A stretch of DNA of 64,000 bases from Murimonas intestini (GCF_024622195.1 NZ_JANKBI010000001.1:1-64000), one strand, 5' to 3'; positions 1 to 9,299 are shown, numbered from the stretch's first letter. Made by a program: numbers and translations. Notes: generated by a model from the letters alone, not told the origin.

Positions 1-142
1 TTGCGGTTCGAGCGGGGCACGGAGCCTTAGATTTTCACTCCGCAGCGGTCGGACAGAACAACGAACCCCACCGCTCCTCTTCCTGACGGCTCACCGCATC
101 CCGCACAAAGCGTCCTGTTACTTCCCTAAACAGCAATATCCC
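1..142. other. Gene-free left edge, GC-rich
   Basis: I see no gene, tRNA or rRNA here on either strand. The first ~110 bases are richer in G+C than the rest of the window and contain short CCGC/GCGG words, but no inverted repeat long enough to call an element. It may be the end of something lying outside the window. Confidence 0.4.
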
Positions 143-171
143 TTGCATTTACCCAAGGTATTTAGTATTAT
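143..171 (+). promoter_or_regulatory. Sigma-A-type promoter for the DUF512-der operon
   Basis: TTGCAT (143-148), 17-base spacer, TATTAT (166-171), 31 bases before the start codon of the first gene. Box match and spacing are good; transcription itself is inferred. Confidence 0.55.
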
Positions 172-201
172 AGTGGAAGAAGAAAATAGGAGCAGTGAAG
201 A

Positions 202-1563
202 ATGAAGAAGAATATGCATATAATCAGCAAGGTGCTGCCCGGCAGCATTGCGGAAGAGATGGAATTGGAGGCCGGGGACAGGCTGGTCAGTATAAATGGG
301 CAGGAGGTGGAGGATGTATTTGACTACCACTACCTGATGAATGATGAAAATGTTACACTTTTGATAGAAAAAACAGATGGTGAAGAATGGGAACTGGAAA
401 TTGAGAAAGAATATGAAGAAGACCTGGGTGTGGAATTTGAAAATGCGCTGATGGATGAATACCGCAGCTGCAGGAATAAATGTATTTTCTGTTTCATAGA
501 CCAGATGCCGGGAGGGATGAGGGACACTCTTTATTTCAAGGATGATGATTCAAGGCTGTCTTTCCTTCAGGGAAATTATGTGACGCTTACAAATATGAGT
601 GACCATGATATAGACAGGATCATCCAGTACCACTTAGAGCCGATCAACATATCCTTTCATGCGATGGATCCTGAACTGAGGTGCAGGATGCTGAACAACA
701 GGTTTGCGGGTGATGCCCTTAAAAAGGCTGACAGGCTTTTTGAGGCGGGTATTGAGATGAATGGGCAGATTGTACTCTGCAAAGGGGTAAATGACGGGGA
801 CCAGCTGGAATACAGCATAAGCAGGCTGAAAGAATACCTGCCGTATCTGCACAGTGTCTCTGTGGTTCCTGTGGGACTCACGAAGTACCGCGAGGGTCTG
901 GCAGAGCTGGAGCCGTTTGGGAAGGAAGATGCAAAAAAAGTATTGCAGACGGTCCATAAATGGCAGGATGAAATATACAGGGAATGTGGAACACATTTTA
1001 TACATGCGGGTGACGAATGGTACCTTCTGGCTGAGGAAGAGCTTCCGGGGGAAGAGCGCTATGACGGATATCTTCAGCTGGAAAACGGCGTGGGGATGCT
1101 GAGGCTTCTGATCGATGAAACCCTGGAGGAACTCTCCAAAAGAGAAGGTGACGGGAGAACCCACAAGATATCTATTGCCACGGGGGTGCTGGCAGCGGAT
1201 ACTTTGAAATATCTCGCAGGGAAGCTGAATGAAAAGTATCCGAATGTAGAAATAGCAATCTATCCGGTAATAAATCATTTCTTTGGGGAGAGGATCACTG
1301 TGTCGGGCCTTTTGACAGGGCAGGACCTTATGGCAGAGCTGAAGGGGTGCAGCCTTGGGGACAGGCTTCTGCTCCCGTGTAATATTCTGCGCAGCGGCGA
1401 GGATGTATTTCTGGATGATATGAGGGTCCCTGAGCTGGAAAGAACTTTACAAACTCCGGTAAATATTGTAAAATCAAGCGGTCGGGCTTTTGTAGAAGCC
1501 ATTTTACTGGAAGACGGTGACAGAAAACATGCACATGCAGATGAGGTGAATAAATATGAGTAA
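202..1563 (+). CDS. DUF512 PDZ/radical-SAM-like Fe-S protein
   Basis: The 453-aa product has an N-terminal PDZ-like segment (about residues 5-65, with GSIAEE and GDRLVSING), then a CX3CX2C cysteine triad at C90, C94 and C97 as in radical SAM proteins, and a long C-terminal DUF512 region. The family is widespread in Clostridia and cyanobacteria, often beside der, and its reaction is unknown; a role in ribosome or tRNA maturation is only a guess from context. ATG start with an upstream purine-rich site. The end overlaps the der start by 8 bases, so the two are translationally coupled. Confidence 0.85.
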   Translation: MKKNMHIISKVLPGSIAEEMELEAGDRLVSINGQEVEDVFDYHYLMNDENVTLLIEKTDGEEWELEIEKEYEEDLGVEFENALMDEYRSCRNKCIFCFIDQMPGGMRDTLYFKDDDSRLSFLQGNYVTLTNMSDHDIDRIIQYHLEPINISFHAMDPELRCRMLNNRFAGDALKKADRLFEAGIEMNGQIVLCKGVNDGDQLEYSISRLKEYLPYLHSVSVVPVGLTKYREGLAELEPFGKEDAKKVLQTVHKWQDEIYRECGTHFIHAGDEWYLLAEEELPGEERYDGYLQLENGVGMLRLLIDETLEELSKREGDGRTHKISIATGVLAADTLKYLAGKLNEKYPNVEIAIYPVINHFFGERITVSGLLTGQDLMAELKGCSLGDRLLLPCNILRSGEDVFLDDMRVPELERTLQTPVNIVKSSGRAFVEAILLEDGDRKHAHADEVNKYE

Positions 1564-2884
1564 ACCGATAGTGGCCATTGTGGGTAGGCCAAATGTAGGA
1601 AAATCCACGCTGTTTAATTCTCTGGCCGGAGGGAATATATCAATTGTAAAAGATACGCCCGGTGTGACCAGGGACAGGATCTATGCAGATATTGAATGGC
1701 TGGGCAGGAACTTTACGCTGATTGATACAGGAGGAATCGAACCTGATTCCAGCGATGTGATCCTCTCCCAGATGAGGGAGCAGGCACAGATTGCTATTGA
1801 CACGGCTGATGTTATTATATTTATAACAGATGTGCGCCAGGGACTCGTGGATTCTGATTCAAAGGTGGCGGATATGCTCAGGCGCTCCCATAAGCCGGTA
1901 GTGCTGGTAGTTAATAAAGTGGACAATTTTGACAAGCTTATGCCGGATGTCTATGAGTTCTATAATCTTGGAATAGGCGATCCGGTGCCGATATCAGCAT
2001 CTTCAAAACTGGGCATTGGAGATATGCTGGATGAGGTGTCAAAGTATTTCGATGATGTGGAAGCAGAAGAGGAAGAGGATGAGCGTCCTAAGATAGCAGT
2101 TGTAGGAAAGCCAAATGTAGGCAAATCTTCTATTATTAATAAGCTGCTGGGTGAAAACAGAGTGATAGTCTCGAATGTGGCCGGAACAACGAGAGACGCC
2201 ATAGATACACAGGTGACCTGGGATGGCAGAGAATATATTTTTATAGATACTGCCGGCCTGCGCCGTAAGAATAAGATCAAAGAAGAGCTTGAGAGATACA
2301 GCATTATCAGGACTGTGACAGCTGTTGACAGAGCTGACGTAGTAGTTGTGGTGATAGACGCTGTTGAGGGCGTGACGGAGCAGGATGCAAAGATAGCAGG
2401 AATTGCCCATGAGAGAGGCAAAGGAGTTGTCATTGCCGTAAATAAATGGGATGCCATCGAGAAGGACGACAAGACGATCTACAAGTATACGAATAAGGTC
2501 AGGGAAACTCTTTCCTTTATGCCATATGCGGAGATCATGTTTATTTCTGCGCAGACAGGCCAGAGGCTTTCTAAATTGTTTGAGACAATTGATATGGTGC
2601 TTGCCAACCAGGCCATGCGTGTACAGACAGGCGTGCTGAATGAAATTATTACAGAGGCTGTGGCTCTGCAGCAGACGCCGAGTGACAAGGGAAAGAGGCT
2701 GAAAATCTACTATACCACCCAGGTTTCAGTTAAGCCCCCTACTTTTGTTATTTTTGTTAATGATAAGGAGCTGGCACATTTCTCATATATCAGGTACCTG
2801 GAGAACAAGATACGTGATACATTCGGATTTAAAGGAACTTCACTGAAGTTTATCATAAGGGAGAGGAAAGAAAAGGAGAGTTAA
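1556..2884 (+). CDS. der: GTPase Der (EngA)
   Basis: 442-aa double GTPase needed for 50S ribosome subunit assembly. Two G domains are visible: P-loops GRPNVGKST (from about residue 9) and GKPNVGKSS (from about residue 183), each followed by its DxxG (DTGG, DTAG) and NKxD motifs (NKVD, NKWD). An acidic linker (EAEEEEDE) separates them, and a KH-like C-terminal domain ends the protein. Length is usual for the family. It is second in the operon with the DUF512 gene and is followed after 1 base by plsY. Confidence 0.97.
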   Translation: MSKPIVAIVGRPNVGKSTLFNSLAGGNISIVKDTPGVTRDRIYADIEWLGRNFTLIDTGGIEPDSSDVILSQMREQAQIAIDTADVIIFITDVRQGLVDSDSKVADMLRRSHKPVVLVVNKVDNFDKLMPDVYEFYNLGIGDPVPISASSKLGIGDMLDEVSKYFDDVEAEEEEDERPKIAVVGKPNVGKSSIINKLLGENRVIVSNVAGTTRDAIDTQVTWDGREYIFIDTAGLRRKNKIKEELERYSIIRTVTAVDRADVVVVVIDAVEGVTEQDAKIAGIAHERGKGVVIAVNKWDAIEKDDKTIYKYTNKVRETLSFMPYAEIMFISAQTGQRLSKLFETIDMVLANQAMRVQTGVLNEIITEAVALQQTPSDKGKRLKIYYTTQVSVKPPTFVIFVNDKELAHFSYIRYLENKIRDTFGFKGTSLKFIIRERKEKES

Positions 2885-2885
2885 A

Positions 2886-3542
2886 ATGGCAATACGGTTA
2901 TTATGTATCGTGATAGGATATGTTTTCGGTCTGTTTCAGACAAGCTATATCTATGGAAGGCTCCATGGGATAGATATCAGGCAGCATGGAAGCGGGAATG
3001 CAGGGACTACGAATATGATGAGGACCCTGGGACGGAAAGCAGGCCTTATCACTTTTGCCGGAGATTGTTTAAAATGTATTATTGCTGTCAATCTGGTGAG
3101 GCTCCTGTTCGGCTCCAGCCATCCGGACATTGCTCCATTGCTGGCGTTCTATGCGGCAGCGGGGACTATACTGGGACATAATTTTCCGTTCTATCTTAAT
3201 TTCAAGGGTGGGAAAGGCATAGCTGCCACAGCGGGCCTTGTCCTGTCATTTAACTGGATCATGGCGGTGCTGGGAATCATCACCTTTTTTACCACCTTTT
3301 TTGTGACACATTTTGTTTCACTGGGTTCTCTGCTTGTCTATGCAGGAATCATGATAGAACTTGTAGTGCTGGGACAGCTTGGCGTATTTGGGCTGTCACA
3401 GCCTCATCTGTATGAACTGTATGCAATCGGGGCTTTTCTGGCAGTCATGGCATTCTGGAAACACAGGCAGAACATCAGGCGTCTGCTGGATGGAACTGAG
3501 AGTAAGACATATCTTTCTAAAAAGGAAGGGGAGTTAAAATAA
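2886..3542 (+). CDS. plsY: Acyl-phosphate:glycerol-3-phosphate acyltransferase PlsY
   Basis: 218-aa integral membrane enzyme that transfers an acyl group from acyl-phosphate to glycerol-3-phosphate, the first step of phospholipid synthesis. The family motifs GSGNAGTTN (near residue 37) and the HNFPFYLNFKGGKG block (near residue 100) are present, as are several hydrophobic spans. It ends on the first base of gpsA, which makes its substrate, so this is a functional pair. The basic C-terminal tail is slightly longer than average. Confidence 0.96.
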   Translation: MAIRLLCIVIGYVFGLFQTSYIYGRLHGIDIRQHGSGNAGTTNMMRTLGRKAGLITFAGDCLKCIIAVNLVRLLFGSSHPDIAPLLAFYAAAGTILGHNFPFYLNFKGGKGIAATAGLVLSFNWIMAVLGIITFFTTFFVTHFVSLGSLLVYAGIMIELVVLGQLGVFGLSQPHLYELYAIGAFLAVMAFWKHRQNIRRLLDGTESKTYLSKKEGELK

Positions 3543-4552
3543 TGGCAAAAATAGGTATTATAGGCGCGGGAAGCTGGGGCACGGCCCTCACGTTACTGTT
3601 ACATAACAATGGTCATGAGGTGGTCCTGTGGTCCATCATCAAGGATGAAGTGGAGATGCTTAAGACAAAGCGCCAGCACGAGACAAAGCTTCCCGGAGTA
3701 GTGCTTCCCGGTGACATACAGATTACGGATGACCTGAAGGAAGCTATGGACAGCAAGGATGTGCTTGTACTGGCAGTGCCCTCCCCGTTTACAAGAAGTA
3801 CATCAAGAATGATGAGAGAATACCTGAAAAAGGGACAGATCGTTGTAAATGTGGCAAAGGGCATCGAGGAGCATACACTTTATACTCTTACAGATATCAT
3901 GGAAGAAGAGATGCCGGGTGTGGATGCTGCTGTGCTGTCAGGTCCCAGCCATGCAGAAGAGGTGGGAAAAGGACTTCCGACTACATGCGTGGCAGGCGCG
4001 CATTCCAGAGAGACTGCAGAATATCTGCAGAATATATTTATGAGCCCTACATTCCGCGTATATACCAGCCCGGACATGCTGGGGATCGAGCTGGGCGGCT
4101 CTCTTAAAAATGTGATTGCCCTGGCTGCAGGTACGGCGGACGGCCTGGGCTACGGAGATAATACGAAAGCAGCTCTTATCACCAGGGGAATCGCGGAGAT
4201 TGCCAGACTTGGTATTAAAATGGGCGGAAAAGCTGAGACCTTCTACGGACTTACGGGGATCGGTGATCTGATCGTAACATGCGCCAGCGTCCACAGCCGC
4301 AACAGACGGGCCGGCTATCTGCTTGGAAAAGGCTATACCATGCAGGAGGCTATGGATGAGGTAAAGATGGTGGTAGAAGGAGTTTATTCTGCCAAGGCGG
4401 CGATGGAGCTGTCTAAAAAATACGAAGTGGAGCTGCCTATAATAGAGCAGGTCAATAAGGTGCTGTTCGAGGGAAAAAATGCTGCGGATGCAGTAAATGA
4501 GCTGATGCTGAGGGATAAGAAGCTGGAAAATTCACAGATTCCATGGGAATAA
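3542..4552 (+). CDS. gpsA: Glycerol-3-phosphate dehydrogenase [NAD(P)+]
   Basis: 336-aa cytosolic enzyme reducing dihydroxyacetone phosphate to glycerol-3-phosphate for PlsY. It has the N-terminal Rossmann motif GAGSWGTAL, the SGPSHAEE segment, the catalytic-lysine region GGSLKNVIALAAG and the conserved GLTGIGDL block. Length is normal. The plsY stop and gpsA start overlap by one base, and the gene closes the operon; the promoter of the next unit begins only a few bases after its stop codon. Confidence 0.97.
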   Translation: MAKIGIIGAGSWGTALTLLLHNNGHEVVLWSIIKDEVEMLKTKRQHETKLPGVVLPGDIQITDDLKEAMDSKDVLVLAVPSPFTRSTSRMMREYLKKGQIVVNVAKGIEEHTLYTLTDIMEEEMPGVDAAVLSGPSHAEEVGKGLPTTCVAGAHSRETAEYLQNIFMSPTFRVYTSPDMLGIELGGSLKNVIALAAGTADGLGYGDNTKAALITRGIAEIARLGIKMGGKAETFYGLTGIGDLIVTCASVHSRNRRAGYLLGKGYTMQEAMDEVKMVVEGVYSAKAAMELSKKYEVELPIIEQVNKVLFEGKNAADAVNELMLRDKKLENSQIPWE

Positions 4553-4556
4553 GTGG

Positions 4557-4585
4557 TTGACCTTTTCCTTGAAATAGTGTATATT
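4557..4585 (+). promoter_or_regulatory. Promoter of the ABC importer operon
   Basis: TTGACC (4557-4562), 17-base spacer, TATATT (4580-4585). It starts 5 bases after the gpsA stop codon, so no terminator fits between. A leader of roughly 100 bases follows; I see no T-box or riboswitch in it. Confidence 0.7.
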
Positions 4586-4692
4586 ATCACTATGATTTAA
4601 GACACTTTAACGGGTAAAAGCATAAAAGCGTAGAAGCGTTAAAACGTCACAGAAGTCACGCAGACTTAATAAAGGAAGAGGAGAGCGATATT

Positions 4693-5868
4693 ATGAAGAA
4701 GGCAATTGCAGCTTTACTTACAATGGGACTTTCTGTGTCCCTGCTGGCAGGATGCGGTTCGGGCAAAGAATCCGCGACAGAGGCGAAAACAGAAGCTAAG
4801 ACAGAAGCAGCTACAGAGGCAAAGACAGAAGCTAAGACAGAAGCAGCTACGGAGGCAAAGACGGAAGCCAAGACAGAAGCAGCCACGGAGGCTGAGACGG
4901 AAGCCAAGACAGAGTCAGCTACGGAAGCTAAAACGGAGGCGGCCGCAGAAGATAAGACAGAGGCAGCCAATGTGGATGCTGATAAAGTATATAACATTGG
5001 TATCTGCCAGCTTGTACAGCATGATGCTCTTGATGCGGCAACAAAAGGATTTAAGGAAGCTCTTGTAGAAAAGCTCGGTGAGGACCATGTGAAATTTGAT
5101 GAGCAGAATGCTTCAGGTGATTCTGCAGCATGCGCTACCATCGTAAACCAGTTTGTTTCAGCAGATGTGGATCTGATCCTTGCAAATGCCACAGCTTCTC
5201 TTCAGGCAGCAGCTTCTGCAACAGATAAGATACCTATCCTTGGAACATCTATTACAGACTATGCTACAGCTCTGGAAATTGATGACTGGAACGGAACAAC
5301 AGGCAAGAACATCTCTGGTACAGCAGACTTAGCGCCGCTGGCAGAACAGGCAGCTATGCTCCATGAACTGTTTCCGGATGCCAAGACAGTAGGCCTTCTT
5401 TACTGTTCAGCTGAGGCAAATTCAGCATATCAGGCTCAGACCATCCAGAAAGAGCTGGAAGGATTCGGATATAAATGCAACACTTACACCTTTGCTGACT
5501 CAAATGATATTGCATCTGTCACAAACAGCGCCATATCAGAATGTGAGGTACTCTACGTACCTACTGATAATACAGCAGCTTCCAACACAGAAGTTATCAA
5601 CAATATCTGCGAGCCGGCCGGAATCCCGGTAATCGCCGGAGAAGAAGGAATCTGTAAAGGATGCGGCGTGGCTACACTTTCAATCAGCTACTATGATATC
5701 GGATACAAGGCTGGTGAGATGGCATATGATATCCTGGTAAACGGCGCTGATATTACTACAATGGCAATTGAATCCGCTCCAAATGTTACAAAGGAATATA
5801 TCCCATCCAGATGTGAAGCTCTCAAGATTACACCGCCGGATGATTATGTGGCTATTGAAACAGAGTAA
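4693..5868 (+). CDS. ABC importer substrate-binding lipoprotein (TrpX/ABC_sub_bind type)
   Basis: 391-aa lipoprotein. A signal peptide ends in the lipobox LLAGC with C21 as the lipidated residue. Residues ~25-90 are a low-complexity linker of repeated K/A-T-E-A tetrads, then the periplasmic-binding-type domain begins (VYNIGICQLVQHDALD). Homologous systems (ABC_sub_bind family) are linked to aromatic amino acids or other small organic solutes; the ligand here is not determined. The protein would be anchored outside the membrane and deliver ligand to the permease/ATPase pair encoded downstream. A terminator lies between this gene and the permease, so the binding protein is probably made in excess. 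Confidence 0.88.
   Translation: MKKAIAALLTMGLSVSLLAGCGSGKESATEAKTEAKTEAATEAKTEAKTEAATEAKTEAKTEAATEAETEAKTESATEAKTEAAAEDKTEAANVDADKVYNIGICQLVQHDALDAATKGFKEALVEKLGEDHVKFDEQNASGDSAACATIVNQFVSADVDLILANATASLQAAASATDKIPILGTSITDYATALEIDDWNGTTGKNISGTADLAPLAEQAAMLHELFPDAKTVGLLYCSAEANSAYQAQTIQKELEGFGYKCNTYTFADSNDIASVTNSAISECEVLYVPTDNTAASNTEVINNICEPAGIPVIAGEEGICKGCGVATLSISYYDIGYKAGEMAYDILVNGADITTMAIESAPNVTKEYIPSRCEALKITPPDDYVAIETE
4768..4965 (+). repeat. In-frame degenerate repeats encoding the K/A-T-E-A linker
   Basis: Units of 12 bases (variants of GCNAAGACAGAA / GCTACAGAGGCA) run in tandem inside the lipoprotein gene, giving a ~65-residue linker of Lys, Thr, Glu and Ala. The repeats also create long spurious reading frames on both strands. 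Confidence 0.85.
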
Positions 5869-5890
5869 TCGCCAGTTAATGCAGAAGAAA

Positions 5891-5925
5891 GCGGCAAAAG
5901 GGTTCCCCCTTTTTGCCGCTTTTTA
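5891..5925 (+). terminator. Intrinsic terminator/attenuator after the binding-protein gene
   Basis: Stem GCGGCAAAAGGG pairing with CCCTTTTTGCCGC (approximately), then TTTTT at the end of the stem. It sits inside the operon, so it probably lowers permease and ATPase expression relative to the binding protein. Confidence 0.8.
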
Positions 5926-6003
5926 TCTCATGATAAATGTTTTTGTGAGAAGGATTTGATCAGTGTGGGAAAAAATTATTACATCTTTAGGAGGAAATGA
6001 AAA

Positions 6004-6933
6004 GTGAAAATCATGGCGCTTTTAAATGCTTTGCCGGGGGCCTGTGCCCAGGGGCTGATATGGGGGATAATGGCCATAGGCGTATACATAACTTATAAAA
6101 TCCTGGACCTGGCAGACCTGACGGTGGATGGTACCATGTGTACAGGAGGCGCCGTCTGCATCATTATGATGGTGAACGGCTTTCCTGTATGGGTAGCTCT
6201 TCTTGCAGCCTTCGGTGCAGGCATGCTGGCAGGGCTTGTTACGGGTATCTTTCACACTGTTATGGGGATCCCGGCTATTCTTTCGGGTATCCTCACACAG
6301 CTGGGGCTGTATTCTGTCAATCTGAGGATTATGATGGGTAAATCCAATCAGGCCATCAGTGTGGACAAGTATGACCTCCTGGTATCCCTGAGGTATGTCA
6401 AAGGCGTGGAATTCTATAAAAATACGATATTTGTCACCGCTGTTTTCATAATTATCATTATTGCGCTGCTGTATTGGTTTTTTGGAACTGAATTAGGATG
6501 TGCCATCAGGGCTACTGGTTCTAACCCGAATATGTCAAGAGCCCAGGGTATCAATACGAATAAGGGCAAAATAATAGGACTTATGCTGTCAAACGGCATT
6601 GTGGCCCTCGCAAGCGGGCTCTATGCGCAGTATCAGGGATTTTCAGATGTAAATGCCGGCAGGGGAGCCATTGTCATTGGTCTTGCTGCTGTTATCATCG
6701 GGCAGGTCGTATTCGGAAAAATTAATGGAAACTTTGCCTTCAGGCTTTTGTCTGTAGTGTTTGGCGCCATTATATATTACCTGGTAATGCAGATCGTAAT
6801 GTGGATGGGACTGGAGTCAAATGACCTCAAGCTTTTCTCAGCGCTTGTAGTTGCCGTATTCCTGGCGATCCCGTATATGAAAGAAACGTATTTTTCCAAG
6901 AAGGTAAAACGGGGAGGTGCCGGGAATGCTTAA
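6004..6933 (+). CDS. ABC transporter permease (BPD_transp_2 type)
   Basis: 309-aa polytopic membrane protein with about nine hydrophobic spans, of the branched-chain amino acid/ribose permease fold that pairs with ABC_sub_bind proteins. GTG start with AGGAGG about 8 bases upstream. The family signature region ELGCAIRATGSNPNMSRAQG lies in the middle, where it contacts the ATPase. It overlaps the ATPase start by 8 bases. Confidence 0.9.
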   Translation: MKIMALLNALPGACAQGLIWGIMAIGVYITYKILDLADLTVDGTMCTGGAVCIIMMVNGFPVWVALLAAFGAGMLAGLVTGIFHTVMGIPAILSGILTQLGLYSVNLRIMMGKSNQAISVDKYDLLVSLRYVKGVEFYKNTIFVTAVFIIIIIALLYWFFGTELGCAIRATGSNPNMSRAQGINTNKGKIIGLMLSNGIVALASGLYAQYQGFSDVNAGRGAIVIGLAAVIIGQVVFGKINGNFAFRLLSVVFGAIIYYLVMQIVMWMGLESNDLKLFSALVVAVFLAIPYMKETYFSKKVKRGGAGNA

Positions 6934-7723
6934 GATATCAGACGTAAAAAAGACATTTAACGCGGGGACCATTAACGAAAAAATGGCGCTTAAGGGTTTG
7001 TCACTCCAGCTGGAAGAGGGAGATTTTGTCACCGTCATTGGCGGGAACGGGGCCGGGAAATCTACGATGCTGAACGCAGTGGCCGGGGTATGGCCCGTAG
7101 ATGCAGGAAGCATATATATAGATGATATTAATGTGACAAGGCTGCCGGAACATAAAAGGGCGAAATACCTTGGAAGAGTGTTCCAGGACCCTATGACAGG
7201 CACAGCTGCCGGCATGCAGATAGAAGAGAATCTGGCGCTGGCATCCAGAAGAGGTGCGTCCAGGGGCCTGCGTATGGGGATCTCCCACAAAGAGAGAGAG
7301 TTATATAAAGAAAAGCTTGAAATGCTGGGCCTGGGCCTGGAAGAGAGAATGACTGCAAAAGTAGGCCTTTTGTCCGGCGGACAAAGACAGGCGCTGACGC
7401 TGCTCATGGCTACCCTCAAGAAGCCGAAAGTACTTTTGCTGGATGAGCATACAGCGGCCCTGGATCCCAAGACTGCCAAAAAGGTGCTGGATCTGACGGA
7501 AAAGATCATAGAGACAGAAAATCTGACTGCTATCATGATTACCCATAATATGAAGGATGCACTCCGATTGGGCAACCGTCTTGTGATGATGCATGAAGGC
7601 AGGATCATATACGATGTGAAGGGGGAAGAAAAGGCCAAACTCCAGGTATCTGATCTTCTGGAAAAATTTGACCAGGTCAGCGGAGGGGAATTCGCCAATG
7701 ACAGGATGCTGCTTGCTAAATAG
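6926..7723 (+). CDS. ABC transporter ATP-binding protein
   Basis: 265-aa ATPase that energises the importer. Walker A GGNGAGKST, signature LSGGQRQAL, Walker B VLLLDEH and a switch histidine (MITHNM) are present. The ATG at 6926 is preferred over an in-frame GTG at 6917 because the GGGGAGG site ends right at that GTG and is correctly spaced for the ATG. The Walker B ends DEH rather than the commoner DEP, as is usual in this subfamily. A strong terminator follows. Confidence 0.93.
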   Translation: MLKISDVKKTFNAGTINEKMALKGLSLQLEEGDFVTVIGGNGAGKSTMLNAVAGVWPVDAGSIYIDDINVTRLPEHKRAKYLGRVFQDPMTGTAAGMQIEENLALASRRGASRGLRMGISHKERELYKEKLEMLGLGLEERMTAKVGLLSGGQRQALTLLMATLKKPKVLLLDEHTAALDPKTAKKVLDLTEKIIETENLTAIMITHNMKDALRLGNRLVMMHEGRIIYDVKGEEKAKLQVSDLLEKFDQVSGGEFANDRMLLAK

Positions 7724-7739
7724 TGAGCTGGAATAAAAG

Positions 7740-7787
7740 ATTGCTAATTTTGTGATAATACAGTATCATAAGATTAGCAATTTTTTT
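7740..7787 (+). terminator. Terminator of the ABC importer operon
   Basis: Stem TTGCTAAT (7741-7748) with ATTAGCAA (7773-7780), extended inward by GTGATA/TATCAT, then a run of seven T. Confidence 0.9.
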
Positions 7788-7829
7788 ATTTTATAGGAAA
7801 CTTTGTTTTTTTAGAAAGAGGGGGAAGTT

Positions 7830-8693
7830 ATGCAGTGCAAACGGTGTAAAACTTATTTTGATTATGAAAAACATTATGGGATCTGTCCTAAATGCGCAGC
7901 ATTTAACCGTCCTGACGGAAAGGACGACATGGAGTATTTTGCAGAGGAGGGGAAGGACAGGTTCGGGATGTCTGAAGACTACCGGCAGCCGGGAATGTCC
8001 GGAGTACACGAACAGCTCCATGATAAATACGACAGCGGAGAGCCCCATAAAAAGGTTACATATTCGTATAAGACAAATACAGATGAGAAGAGGGGGAAAG
8101 GCAGGGGGGCTTTAAAGAAAAAACTGGTTGTGGCTGTTATCATTATAATCTTGGCGGCAGCAGCGGCTGTTTTCATAGCTGATTCGGCAGAGAAAAGGAA
8201 CAAAGAAATGACAACAGTGAAGGATATCACAGAGGTAAGGAAACTACGGGGAGAATACATAACTTCCGGTTATACCAGCTTTCGTTTTGATGGAGCCAGG
8301 GTAATGGAAAACGAAGTTTTAGATGAATTCATGCCGGAAGGAAAAAAGCTTGTGGTTGTGACAGCCAGCGTGCAGAAAAATTACAGAAAATCTCCTGATG
8401 AGGATACAGAGATGCAGTACGGCAGCCTTTATGCAGAATGCGGTACAGCTTATCTGAATCCGGTAGAGCAGTACAGCCTGGAGAATGCACGTCTTGAAGG
8501 CTTTTTTGATTTTGAAGCCGCATCTCCGTACATATCTCTTGAAAACGGCGAGATCAAGCTGCTGTTTGTAACAGATGATACTGCAGAGGATATAGATATC
8601 TGCATTCCCGGATGGAGTTCATATGAACAGGAGGGAATACCGGAATTTATATGCAGGGTAAATCTGCAGATAGAGGAAGGGGTGGCATCATGA
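7830..8693 (+). CDS. Zinc-ribbon membrane protein of unknown function
   Basis: 287 aa. The N-terminus is a zinc ribbon (CKRC near residue 3 and CPKC near residue 22), followed by a polar stretch, one transmembrane helix (about residues 105-128) and a ~160-residue extracytoplasmic domain that resembles DUF4352-type beta domains in composition. I do not recognise a specific function. The stop codon overlaps the next gene's start (ATGA), and the next gene has the same TM-plus-external-domain design, so the two probably work together at the membrane. Confidence 0.7.
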   Translation: MQCKRCKTYFDYEKHYGICPKCAAFNRPDGKDDMEYFAEEGKDRFGMSEDYRQPGMSGVHEQLHDKYDSGEPHKKVTYSYKTNTDEKRGKGRGALKKKLVVAVIIIILAAAAAVFIADSAEKRNKEMTTVKDITEVRKLRGEYITSGYTSFRFDGARVMENEVLDEFMPEGKKLVVVTASVQKNYRKSPDEDTEMQYGSLYAECGTAYLNPVEQYSLENARLEGFFDFEAASPYISLENGEIKLLFVTDDTAEDIDICIPGWSSYEQEGIPEFICRVNLQIEEGVAS

Positions 8694-9184
8694 GCAAAGG
8701 TACAGGAAATTCAAAGAAGGCCGGGAAAGTCTGGCTGGTCATAATTGTTGTCCTTATGCTGGCGGGAGTCATTGGAAATGTACTTGACGAGAACCCGGAG
8801 TTTATGGGCGGAAATGCAAGCGGAAGCAGACTGGCTGTCCTGAATACGGATTCTGAGCGGCTCAGTGACCTGGATGGCATAGAGGCCCAGGAGGGTTATT
8901 ATTACTATAAAATAACAATTGAATACTACAACAGCGGATCCCAGGCGGCATCTCATTATCAGCTGATGGGGTACTTCAGCGGCAAAGGCTATGATGATAT
9001 ATACGAAAGTGACAGGTATGACAGCGGCAATCCTTTTGAGGAGGCAGCCCTGGGGATTCTGCCGGCGGGAAAAAGCGGCAGTATTGAGAGGTATATACAG
9101 GTGAAGGATGGTGTAAGCAGCATTAAATTTGAATATTTTGACAGCTCATCTTCGGGCAGAAAGAAAACTACCATCAATCTGTAG
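8690..9184 (+). CDS. Small membrane-anchored protein of unknown function
   Basis: 164 aa. One N-terminal transmembrane helix (about residues 13-30) and an external domain rich in Tyr, Ser and Gly (YYYYKITIEYYNSGS, YIQVKDGVSSIKFEY) reminiscent of FxLYD/DUF4352-like beta sandwiches. The ATG at 8690 overlaps the previous stop as ATGA and has GAGGAAGGGG upstream. Translationally coupled to the zinc-ribbon protein. Confidence 0.65.
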   Translation: MSKGTGNSKKAGKVWLVIIVVLMLAGVIGNVLDENPEFMGGNASGSRLAVLNTDSERLSDLDGIEAQEGYYYYKITIEYYNSGSQAASHYQLMGYFSGKGYDDIYESDRYDSGNPFEEAALGILPAGKSGSIERYIQVKDGVSSIKFEYFDSSSSGRKKTTINL

Positions 9185-9299
9185 GAGCACAACGCTAAAA
9201 ATTTGACAATGTGTAGAATGGTCAAAACGCAGGGAATATTATATGATGTCATTATTAGTAAAATTACTCAAATTATTTAAAAAAGTACAAAAGGCGTTG

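Noticed and set aside
1..120. GC-rich left edge as a third copy of the MITE-like element
   Set aside because: A GTTACT word occurs near base 117, but the rest does not match the element and no terminal inverted repeat pair is present.
4656..5192. 178-codon minus-strand frame rich in Ala-Ser-Val repeats
   Set aside because: It is the antisense of the K/A-T-E-A repeats in the lipoprotein gene; low complexity creates the open frame.
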